In this document: in pieces, positions 1 to 9,617 of the stretch | Layout: each line of letters opens with the position of its first letter | Numbering within the stretch: the stretch's first letter is position 1 | Assembly: GCA_021441665.1 (NCBI GenBank) | Contig: JAGYYN010009339.1 | Coordinates: 1 to 25,059 of the forward strand | Length of the DNA stretch: 25,059 nucleotides | Origin: Euplotes cf. woodruffi 2 WChen-2021 | Lineage: Eukaryota > Ciliophora > Spirotrichea > Euplotida > Euplotidae | Reading direction: 5' to 3' | Translations under genes and position numbers: made by a program | The notes under the pieces: model-generated | The model's input: only the letters and a program-made list of their open reading frames with translations | Databases searched by the model: none | What the model was told of the DNA's origin: nothing

Positions 1-712
1 TAACTGGCTGATTCATCAACCTTGTTCTTGCGAGATCAAAAGGTCCAGAAACTAGTGTTAAGATTATTCCGGATGCAATTGATCACACCAAGTGACAAAT
101 GTGGTCGTCATTTAGAACTCCAAAATTGATAAGCTTGTGCTTTAAGAAGTCATACGCTGGTAGCTGAGTTGCGTTTACAACAATAGCTCTTGTCATCGTC
201 GCCTCAACACCTCGGTAGAATCCAAGGAAACCATTGTGGCTATACACGTCCTTTGCATGCCAAAAGATAGAGTGAGGGTGCTTTTCCCACGCTTGCATAC
301 GAATTTTTAATAAATCTGTGGGGTTGGCTAGTCCTGCAGCACACATGCCACTCATTGCACCAGAAATTAACATAATGTATAATGGAGTATGGGCTCGGTC
401 TGATGCTCCGAATAGCTTTTTAAAAGGCTCATAAAGTCCAAGTCTGATTGTTGAATAAGACCCTTCTCTCGCCCAAGTCCCAGATAACCCTTTATAAAGA
501 CTTCTGACTCCTTCGTTGTGGACGATTGTTTTTACTGTGTTTATTAGATTTCCTCCATAGTGTCTTGTCCCTTGGCCTCCAACTTCCCCAAAAATTTGCA
601 TCCGAGTTTTAACCAAATCGACTGGATGAGTAATTGTTCCAGCGGTCACGCATGCAACTCCTCCGAATAGAACTTTAAGCGGAAGTTTGTCCTCTTTCTG
701 GTTTGATTTCAT
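1..712 (-). CDS. Mitochondrial carrier family protein (UCP4/UCP5 or dicarboxylate-carrier type), C-terminus cut off
   Basis: This is a six-helix inner-membrane solute carrier (SLC25 type) with three tandem modules, read leftwards from ATG at 710-712. All three carrier signatures are visible: HPVDLVKTRMQ near residue 29, NPTDLLKIRMQ near residue 130, and GPFDLARTRLMN at the window edge. TGA at 83-85 must be read through (as Cys) to reach the third module, where the text CHLV-C-SIASG matches the start of helix 5. The stretch NATQLPAYDFLKHKL resembles the matching part of UCP4/UCP5 and dicarboxylate/oxoglutarate carriers, so that branch is the best guess; the substrate cannot be read from the sequence. 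No intron is needed. Only about the last 50 residues lie outside the window. The gene is divergent from its right-hand neighbour, with 214 bp between the two start codons. Confidence 0.92.
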
Positions 713-926
713 TTCGGATTGTTTTTAAGATAAAGATAATTTAGATTTAATTCCACAAAATTTCAATTTATTTATACCATTAATATATTCATAGGCTTTA
801 AAAATATATCTAAAGCCACTATCAAACTGCAATAATTTTAACTAAATCATCTAAAATGCAGATATAAGAACATGTGTTGAGTTAGCAAATGCAAGGTTAA
901 ATTATTAATTTTTAGAACCATCATCA
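713..926. other. AT-rich divergent spacer between two start codons
   Basis: The spacer is about 77% A+T by eye and contains no open frame. It must hold the 5' ends of both flanking genes. A full match to the Euplotes chromosome-breakage consensus HATTGAAAHH lies at 759-768 on the minus strand. Such matches are frequent by chance in AT-rich DNA, so this is only a candidate fragmentation signal. Confidence 0.4.
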
Positions 927-3900
927 ATGGAGACTCAAGGCGAAGATCAAGTCCACGAAGAGTTACTCAACACTATTGAGTACTTCTACACCAAAGCTCC
1001 TTCAGAGAGCAGAGAAGCGTTTAAAAGGACAGAGCAAGTTCTTATTGACTTTACTAAACAGGAGGAAGCTTGGGCTTCTTGATTTACAATCCTGAGAAAT
1101 CCAGAGCTAACACAACACCAGCTATTTTTTGCAGCCAACACGCTCAAGTCCAAGATGATTTTTGACTACGATGGATTCAGAAATGAGTACAGCCAAACTG
1201 CTCAAAAGTTTGGAGATGAAATACTCAGCTTGATCAAGCTGCACTGAGGAACAAGCCACGCTGCAGTGGTCCTGAGCAGTCTGTGACTCGCTCTCGCTGT
1301 TTTTTGAGTAAGTTTATAGTTCAAAAATAATAACAACTCGATTACATAGTGTTCTTTTGCTTAGTCTGATTAAATGAACTTATCTTAATGCTTAAATGAA
1401 TTCATTTGGTTGCATTAAATTTGCAAGAAATAGCTAAAATAATATGCTTTTGACTCTCAATTATTTTTATCAGCACTCTTATTTTATTGGATAGCTCAGT
1501 TGCATAATTAACTTATTTGTAATGAAGACTCCAGCTTAAAAATAAATTTGTCGCTGACTCAATTAGTCAATTTTAGCAACAAAAACCCTGATTAATATCT
1601 AGTATTAACTTTGGTATTTAGTTGATGCAAGGCGAAATCATCGAAATAGACAAAGAACTCAGTAGTACTCCAGAAGAAGTCAGTTGAATGTTCATATTTC
1701 TTAAGTACATTTCTGAAGAAGCATATAATGACTCAATTGTCGTGTAAGTTAGCACATTTTATTGTTTCTCGCAAAAATGCATATCAAAGCATCTGTTGTA
1801 AAATTATTCTATTTCGACTAAATTTTTGAGTTTTGATAATTTGAATTTAGACATGAAGATATCAGATTCAAATTCCTCAGAAAGATTAAAAACTCAGTCA
1901 CCGATGTGTTCAGGATGATCAACCAGTGGGCACTCAAGCTGACGAGTGAGGAAAGCCAAGAGCTTCGAAATATTGACGGCCATAGTCTTGTCAAGCTCAA
2001 GTCTTGAATAATCGATACGCTATACTCTTGGGTCCTGATCGATATCAAAAGAGACCAGTTTCTCGTCATTGGGGAAGAGTGATCTGACATAATTCTTGTC
2101 TTGTTCGAAGAACTTGCAGATGAACGAGACAACTACTCGACAGCTTCGCAATGAATCGGCGAACTTCTTGTATTGTGCAAGAAAATGGAAGAGCAAAAAC
2201 TTAGTACCTTACTTAAACAAAACCTTCTGCTCCTTGAGTACAAATGCAAAAGAATTTGTGAAGAAGAGGACATCGAAGCAGTCGAAACATACGCACTAAT
2301 GTTTACTGACCTTGGTGACTGAGACGTCAAAAATATTATTCAAACTGGAGACGTACGTATTCTAAACATCCTGCTTGGCTTCTTCAAGATCGAAGGAAAG
2401 CACTTTAAAGCGTGAGTTGGGTTCTTTTCTTACTTTTGAGATGTCTTGATTGAACGTCATCCTGATAAAAGCAAAAGAAAAGAGTTTATTATTCACTTTA
2501 AAGATTTCTTTGAGTCTCTCATAAACACGATAATGATTAAATCAGCGATGCCTGAAGACAAGTTTCTAGCCTTTAATAATAAATTTGAAGGCCATTCTGA
2601 CTTCGATGAAATCTTTAATACAAGAAAGGACTTAGGTGGACTTCTTAAGAAACTTGGGCTCTGCATCGGTAACTACGAAATGTACGAGCTCTTGATAGTC
2701 CAACTTCAACAACTATTAACGAGTGAAGACACTAATTTAGAAGACATTAATACTATCATCCAGCTAGAGAATTTATTATTCGTTATTTCCTTCTGAGTGC
2801 AGCTGATAGATAGCCAAGATGAAATAGACAACTTTAATGCGTGTCTCTCGCTGATGTTCAAGATCCCATCTGATAAATACGCAGCTCTCCGACGAGCTGT
2901 AATTGATATTATCTTCATAATCTCAGAGTTTTGTAAATAAACTCGACGATGATTCACTATACGGACTGCTAAAATACACGATTGAAGGATTTAATAGTCA
3001 ATGCACATTTGATATTTCATCGCAATGCTTTGAAAGACTCGTGCTTAAGAACATGAATAGATTTTCCAATTCTTTAAACGACTTTTTAGACAATATTAAT
3101 ACTTTTATCACATATATAGACCGTTACAACCAAGTTTGGTCAAAAGTATTCACCACCATACTCACTTTAGCGATTAGTGTCTACGGCAACAGTCCTGAAG
3201 AATTTGGGACTTCATTCCAGAAATGAATTTCACCGTTTATCAACCAACTTCAAGAGATTGTTGAGTCTGACAACCACAACGAGTAAGTTGCTTTAATTAT
3301 ACCCTCACGACTATAGATCCGAGATAATTTATTGCCTCGAGTACATCGCAGATATGTTCCACAATGTTGAAAAGTCACTCAGCGACTACACAATGATCAA
3401 GATCCCAACGCGAGAGACATTTATCATAATTTGGCCGGTCGTGCTCAAAATAATGGAGAAGTACTCTGAAAACGAAAAGGTATTCGAGGCTTGCTCAAGA
3501 CTAATGAAGAAAGCCATTCGTGGTCTCTACGACAAGTCTGACTCTTTAGATACCATTATTAAGGAATACCTAATGAAGGTTGCAACTATGTACAGCGAAA
3601 AACCAGCGAGCTGGCTAATCTATCCAGTTGAAATCTGCGCACCTATTTTCGCACCGAGAGATACCTTCAAAAGCGACTTTAACGATCTCGTGAATTTATA
3701 CACTGAAACCACGTTCAACTATATCAATTCGATAGAAAAGGTCAAAGCAGAGCCCTACATTGCCACTGATTTCCTATCTTTAATGGCGAAGTTGCTGAGA
3801 TGATGTCCCGATCTTATATTTTGCGGAAACTCCTTCCACATAATCGTTGAGTTTTCAGTAATTTGCTGAGACATCGAGCATCAAGACCTCATAAAGTCGC

Positions 3901-4360
3901 TGGTCAACTTCCAGATTGAACTTTTTAATGTGCTAAAGGAAATTCAAAGCGAGAGAATTGTTCTTCCTGTTGACGAAGAACAAACCAAGTCGATTGCGGA
4001 GTTTGCCTTTTCTCAAGGCAAAATAATCGTAGAAAAATACATAAAGGTAAGTTTGAGTGTTTGTATGTTAATTGCTTTTAACTAATGCTTTATTAGGTTA
4101 TCTTGAATGTCCCACTAAAAGACATCCTTGAAAATATTGTGGACTGAATTACAGAGATCATTATTTTGTTCCCCTACCAAGCAGTCGACTGGATCAATGA
4201 CTCGCTTTGCCACGTGCCGAGAGACTGTCTCTCTGATGCAGAGAAAAGTGACTTCTGCAAAGATTTTGAGTTTGGGGAAGACTCGCTGCACAACATTCAC
4301 AAATCATTTGAGATCTTTAGTAAGAGAAGTAGACAGAGGATGCTGAGGGGACTAAAGTAA
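927..4360 (+). CDS. TNPO3-like: Importin-beta family nuclear import receptor, transportin-3/importin-13 type
   Basis: The product should carry cargo (SR-type proteins in the animal homologue) through nuclear pores in a Ran-GTP-dependent way. Exons are 927-1307, 1622-1743, 1851-3282, 3317-4046 and 4097-4360; introns are 314, 107, 34 and 50 nt, all GT-AG. A +1 frameshift at AAA-TAA (2935-2938, residue 530) joins the two halves of exon 3. The product is about 975 residues, close to the roughly 920 of human TNPO3. Segments that align by eye with TNPO3, all in the right order, include SCIIDTLYSW, MFTDLGD, the IWPVVLKIMEK block, IEHQDLIKSLVNF and a C-terminal LRGLK; the HEAT-like helical character is clear. 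Importin-13 is the close alternative. TGA codons inside are read as Cys. The stop is AAG-TAA. The start ATG follows an AT-rich leader and is the first in frame. Confidence 0.82.
2935..2941 (+). other. Programmed +1 frameshift site AAA-TAA-A in the import receptor
   Basis: The upstream frame ends ISEFCK-stop at TAA 2938-2940. Skipping T2938 continues as KLDDDSLYGLLKYTIEG, which matches the expected family sequence at that point. Both flanking frames are long and clearly coding, so a shift is required. Confidence 0.88.
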
Positions 4361-5103
4361 ATTAGTACGTTCAATCAGCTATTTGCATATTGGGGCAGTC
4401 AGTTTGACAAATTGGGATTAATATACTTATTAATACTATTTTATTTTTAATTATATTCATTGCTTCATGATGAGAATTACAGTGCTTTTGTAATATTGAA
4501 ATTCGTCGGCTTTAAATTGCAATGTTGAAAATAAATTATAAAATATATTCAATCAATCATGACAACAGTTGATGTACAGACTGTAAGGAAAATTGAGTGA
4601 ATGAGTTTATTTATATTCTGCGAATATTTCTAAAAAATACAGAGAATATATAAATTAAGGAAACATTTTCAGTATCAATAAAATATATTAAAAAGTATTG
4701 CAAACTACTTCATACTATTCACATTATTTTTTAATTCCTGGTATAAAATATAATCATTTCATACTACTCTCTCATTATAAAAGCAAAAATTACTATAAAA
4801 CTTATCAATAAAACTTTACAACATACCAAATATCTTAAAATAATCTCAAATTTTCAAAAAACCAATATTATTATCAATATTCCAACTTCTAATCCTACTT
4901 TGTATTAAAATACTTAAAATAATTCCAAATCCCCTTAAAACTCCACTCTCCTACTCATTCTTATAAACTCCTGCAATCCCTTCCCTCTTTATTTCCACAC
5001 CTCTCTTCAAGCCCCTGCACCTCCACCCTTCAATCCCGATTAACCTCAGTCTCTGTTTCTCGAAGAACCAGCTTCAAATAAATATAGATCGTAATCCAGC
5101 CGA
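4361..5103. other. AT-rich spacer with a G-depleted tract
   Basis: There are 743 bases without a gene. The left half is AT-rich and has a full HATTGAAAHH match at 4494-4503 (+), a candidate chromosome-breakage signal. From about 4741 to 5040 the plus strand is almost free of G (7 in 300 bases by my count) while C stays common, rising to C-rich by 4980-5040. No open frame of note exists on either strand. The tract ends about 60 bases before the start of the next gene. Confidence 0.6.
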
Positions 5104-7023
5104 ATGAGGAGAACCTGACGCATGCCAAGACGCTGAGGATGAAGTAAAAGCAGATTTACAGACTTCTACTACAAGCTGCAGGACTTGGTCGACCGTATCA
5201 GGGTTTACAAGGCCAATTTCAAGTACGCAGTTTCACATATTTTAGAGCCAACAGCAAAGACGAAGAAGCCGTCGATGAAATCCAAGAGCCATTAATACAT
5301 ATAAATGTAACTGACCTTTTCAGGGGTTTTCGAATTGCTTAAATCTTCGCTGTTTGAGACTAATTTGGACGTGGTTAATATAGGGCCAGGAACATAGGGA
5401 GATTAAGGAGAAGAAGAGCAAGAATACAGGCAAAAAGCATAGACAGAGTGTTATTAAGCCAGGGTAAGACTGATTTTACTAGTGCAATTACTGTAGTGCT
5501 TAACTACTTTTGATAGAAGGATGCTCAAGAAGATGAAGACTAGAATCAATGACTCTAAATAAATCAGATGGTATCAAGATTGCTGACCTTTTAGCTATAG
5601 AGATCCAAGGAATGAGTGATAAAAGTCCGTCTTTTAGGTCGATAAAAACTCCAGAGAAAATCAATACTCTCAGAGTTGTGGGAAATAATAGAAATACCCT
5701 AATTGTATCAAAGCCAAAAGATAGTGGTAACAAGCAACCTTACGAACTTTAGATTTCAATAAAGACACACCTTCGTTTTCGAATAGTTTTGTTGAAGGTA
5801 AGATGAACTCTCATATTTCTCTAGACTTAGTAGAAGATGAACTTGAAGAAAGCTACAGTGATGAAAAGTCAACAATTATTCAAAAGTAAAAATATTTTCT
5901 ATAAATTTGCTATTATTTTCGATATTCTATTGCTGAATTTTACTTTTAAACTGGTTGACCAATTTTTGAATTATTTCAAACACTCTTTCTATTGAAATGA
6001 GGCCGTTATTAGCTAATCTTAAATTCAGTCTGTCTTAACTACAACTTTGTGTAATTTAGCAACTTCAGCATGATGAAGCCTAATGAATCAGTTGAATACG
6101 AGAAGAAAGTGGGCAACAACTTCTTTAACTCAATGAACTGAGACTTCAAGCAAGATAAAGTTCTTGCAGTGAATAATAGTTCACTTATCGAAAATAAAAA
6201 GTTCAACAACACCATTGAATTAATAAAGCGTCGGTCTGTTTTCTCGAACCACGTGAGCCATCGGTTAAACTCGATGATCTCAAGTAGCTGCAACAACAGT
6301 CCAAATCGCAGGGACTTTAGATGCATCAATAAATCAAGATGTACAGTGGCTTTTTACTTTTGGCTGCTTGGTGGTTATTTCTAAAACCAAAGAGACTTCG
6401 GTTAATCTTATTTAGGGGATGCTTTAGCTGCAGTCAAGAAACAGCCAAGCCCAAAGTTCAGTCCAGCGAGAAGAAGGACAAAGAAGAGGTATGCCGATAA
6501 ACACTTATCTGCTTGCTGTCGACAACTAAATAAACGATATTGGATTTAGCGTTGACTTTGTGAACATACTTCCGAAGCTGATCAGCGAAAACAGAAATGA
6601 AGTCGACCGACACTCACATAAATTCAGAATGATATCCTCTGCGTATGCTGTTGGTCTTATACTGTAGAATGATGGGCATCAACAGAGCCAATATTTATGG
6701 AGTCAAAGCAACTGAGATTCCGTTGTTTAAATTTCATAAAAAGATATCGGTATATTTGATACATATTCCGGTTTATAACTTCTCGATTATTGATAAGCAA
6801 TACTTTGGCTTCTTTATCAAAGATTTTGATTGTAAATCACCAAAATATAGACTCAAATTGTCAAATTCAGTAAAATGGTAAGTTGAATACAAATTTAAGA
6901 TTTTATTTGATGAATAAACTCGAGATACAGAAACAAAAACTTTCAAAACAAAATACCTCAAAAATATGGTAAGCTCATCACAACATATTGCTTGTAGCAA
7001 AGCGAAGAAAATACTCGCGATAA
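5104..7023 (+). CDS. Unrecognised many-exon gene with a +1 frameshift; 3' end uncertain
   Basis: I do not recognise the product (about 431 residues in this model). Exons: 5104-5222, 5246-5306, 5384-5463, 5517-5559, 5561-5726 (after the shift), 5753-5797, 5825-5885, 6060-6340, 6416-6488, 6550-6642, 6668-6877, 6931-6968 and 6998-7023. Every junction is GT-AG and phase-consistent, and introns are as short as 23-27 nt. The N-terminus is basic (MRRTC), the middle is Lys/Ser-rich and probably disordered, and the last part (GVKATEIPLFKFHKKISVYL and following) looks folded. Two doubts remain. The 174-nt intron at 5886-6059 could instead be a spacer between two genes, because AAG-TAA at 5884-5889 is a good stop and ATG-ATG follows at 6070. 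Also, the last splice leads to a quick stop although another frame stays open to 7135. Confidence 0.55.
5557..5563 (+). other. Programmed +1 frameshift site AAA-TAA-A in the unrecognised gene
   Basis: The upstream frame reads KMKTRINDSK and meets TAA at 5560-5562. Skipping T5560 continues as KSDGIKIADLLAIEIQG with about 55 further open codons. The heptamer is identical to the site at 2935. Confidence 0.78.
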
Positions 7024-7438
7024 TGAAGAGATTCAGCAAGTGTGTGTCAGTCGATTGCGATTCAAAGCAAAAGGACCTCTTATGCAAGTCAAAATAGACA
7101 CCATCATCGCTAATAAGGCATCCATTTGGATTTAAAATTATTTTATTGCAGCCATAAATCAATTTAACTCACTTTCAATTTTAGTTTAAACTTTTTTTAA
7201 TAAAATATATTATTTAATGTTTTGAATTGAAACAGATATCATAGTCGAGTTGGCACTTGAAATTACTTAAAAATGATTTGATATAAAATGCAATTATCGT
7301 CACGACTTAAATATTCATAATTTTGTAATCAAAATTAAGCCTGATGATGGATTCAAATATAATAAAATATTTAATTTTGATTTAAAACTAAACAATTTCA
7401 ACCGTCTCTGACTTTGCTCGGTAATAAATATAATAATC
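7024..7438. other. Gene end region and AT-rich spacer
   Basis: From 6998 to 7135 one frame is open and looks coding (it includes VSRLRFKAKGPLMQVKIDTI) but does not join in phase to the exon before it. From 7136 to 7438 the DNA is very AT-rich and has no gene. A full HATTGAAAHH match lies at 7225-7234 (+), about midway between the two genes, and is a candidate chromosome-breakage signal. Confidence 0.4.
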
Positions 7439-8458
7439 ATGAGGAACTATGGAAAGCAAAAACTCAAAATAAGCTCGAGCAATGCCAAGAACTTCCCGAA
7501 AGACTTCTTTGCAGAGCCTCTCGAGAACGAGTTTATTGGGACTCCGAAGAGAAGCGAGTTTAAGTTCCATGAAAATCTTAACGATGCCCAGGTTAAGCTC
7601 AGGCCTTGAAGCTTTGAGTATAATATTTCAAGAATTTGATCTCCTAAAGATTATTTAAATGAATCAGAGATTAAAGATAGGAAAATGTTTACTATCCAAA
7701 ACACAGCAAATCCAGCTGTACATGAAGAGGCAGAGGTTAAACTAAACAGACGAAATAAGGTGAAGTCGCTTTCACTTCAGCGAAACTTTCATTCAGAGCC
7801 TAGTACAAAAGGATTCCGAAGGCAGGTTAAGTTAAAAGATTCGTTTCAAAATATCGAATCAGCTCCTCATCAAAACTTCATGGATTTGAATGAGTCTCCA
7901 AAGAGGTTTAAAAGCATCGTGAAGAAGCCAGTTTTGAACATCAGAAATATTCCTCAGATAGTTACCTCACGACATAAGAATATCTATTCAGCAAACGCAC
8001 ATATTCTATCAAATAATTTACAACTCCACAATCAATCGATGGAGTCGTCGAGGAGACCAGAAGAAAGATTTAGTGACTCAAAGCTTCTCGCGTTTAACAG
8101 AAATGCAATCATTTTGGAGAGAAGGAACAAGCAGTTTATTAGACCGTTCTGCTTAGTTCCTCCTAGCAACCTGACGATCAAAACTAAACTCAACAATACG
8201 ATGAGAAAGAACAAGCTAGAAGACTTCACTCTTCCTGATATTTTTAAAGACTCTATTCAACCGTCGACAGACGGCACTGAAAACTCATTCATTGAATGCC
8301 AGCACCTCTCGTTTGAGTCTGATGAGGAGACAGAGCCTGTGCAAAGCGCGTTTTTATCCAAACTTGAGAAGACAATTAATAAGCATCCAGCTGCACCAAT
8401 TCAAGGTAGGGTCTTGCTTCGAATACACTTAAGCAACGCAAATAGCGTCTGTTATTAG
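7439..8458 (+). CDS. Unrecognised basic, Ser/Asn-rich protein with FPKDFF motif
   Basis: This is one open reading frame of about 339 residues when TGA at 7607-7609 and nearby are read as Cys. The start ATG sits in an A-rich context, and the first residues are MRNYGKQKLKISSSN. The motif NFPKDFFAEP occurs near residue 19; the same FPKDFF core lies at residue 21 of the gene starting at 9618, so the two are likely members of one family. The rest is rich in Lys, Arg, Ser and Asn, with no domain, membrane segment or signal peptide that I can see, and is probably disordered. The end is uncertain. Either TAG at 8456-8458 is the stop, or a splice at 8406 (CAAG|GTAGGG) leads to an exon near 8485 that reads DILVEFIFATITT. 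Confidence 0.7.
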
Positions 8459-9617
8459 TATTTGGATAATCGCTAACATGCAGATATTTTGGTGGAGTTT
8501 ATATTTGCAACGATAACAACAACTTTAAACTAAACCAACCAATAATCTTTTATATTCTGTTAATTTGTATAGAATCAGAGAAAATAAAATTTAATAACTA
8601 AAATTTAATATTTTTAAAATTCACAAAATTTATTTGATCTCCTTTGATGCTTAAATTAATAACCAATAATTTTTTGATATTATCAATATGACAGTAGTTG
8701 ATGAGATTATGAAAGATTTCGATTTATCGCATAATGCAAAAATGTTACTTAAATCAAAAAATGATTAAGATACGAATACAGATAGCAACAGTCTTACTTA
8801 CAATTAGATAATTTACCCATACACTACAATCTTGCTATGTTTAGAAGATGAAATACTGAATAAATTAAAGTTTCTACATCTCTCTTCACTATGAGAAGAA
8901 AACAGAAAGTAACTTAACTATAGAGAGTGACCCGCATACAAAATGCATGACGACAGCGTACTTCGGCACATCAAGATGCGAGGGCTAAATGCAGACCCAG
9001 CCACGGCTGTTACTCCTTCTGATTAATATTATTTCAAGCACTTATCTTTGCTTAAAAGCTGCCGATTTGCATATTGCCGACATTCGAATAAGCACTATCA
9101 AACAGCGTTTTAGCTTAAGTCCATCTCAGCGCAATGGCAATTTCAGCAACTTTATTTGCTGTAAGTTTATCAGTGCTGCTTACTTTCTCGACTTTAGCAT
9201 TTTTAGTAATCTTCACTAGCTTATTACCAAAATGGAGCCAGCCGGATTATTGGTAAATAAAGCTGAACTAATGCAAAAACTAGCGGGCACCTAAAATATC
9301 TGCTCGCAATCCTGATAGACTTTAGTTAAGCTGTAAAAATGGTGCTAAACGTGAGAGACAGCCAAATGATGCTCTGTCCATTTTATTTACCCTCGTTAAT
9401 AGTATTAGCCAATATAATAATTTTTTGTTTCAGTTGGCTAACTCCACAGAGAATTAGCTAGTATATACTTTAATTGCCAAATGGGCTTGCGTGGTTAGCA
9501 GTAAAAGTAAAGATCACAATTGCTTTTTAATGTCAACTTTTTATTTGTCTCAATAGTAGTTAGAAAAAAGCAAAGTTGCCATGTATCAGTTTACGATAAA
9601 TAATATTGAAAAGAAAC
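8459..9617. other. Long gene-free spacer with a GC-rich island
   Basis: The first 400 or so bases are very AT-rich. From about 8935 to 9370 base composition rises to coding-like levels (about 50% G+C on the line from 8941), yet all frames on both strands are broken often by TAA/TAG. A short open frame of 76 codons at 8989-9219 has a hydrophobic start but no other support. From 9370 to 9617 the DNA becomes AT-rich again. No tRNA, rRNA or known small RNA signature was recognised. A near match to the breakage consensus (TATTGAAAAG) lies at 9604-9613, next to the following start codon. Confidence 0.45.

Noticed and set aside
83-85. TGA read as tryptophan rather than cysteine
   Set aside because: One import-receptor TGA lies where homologues have Trp, but WDR6 positions and the AAA-TAA frameshifts point to the euplotid code with Cys. 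TGG is used normally for Trp.
1394-1407. 14-base perfect palindrome AAATGAATTCATTT in the first intron of the import receptor
   Set aside because: Short palindromes of A and T with one GAATTC core are common by chance in DNA this AT-rich.
5323-5330. GGGGTTTT, one unit of the Euplotes telomere repeat
   Set aside because: Only a single 8-base copy, inside a probable intron, with no tandem partner; expected by chance.
8989-9219. 76-codon open frame with a Leu-rich, signal-like start
   Set aside because: No homology, no good flanking signals, embedded in a region whose other frames are equally random; open length is unsurprising with only two stop codons.
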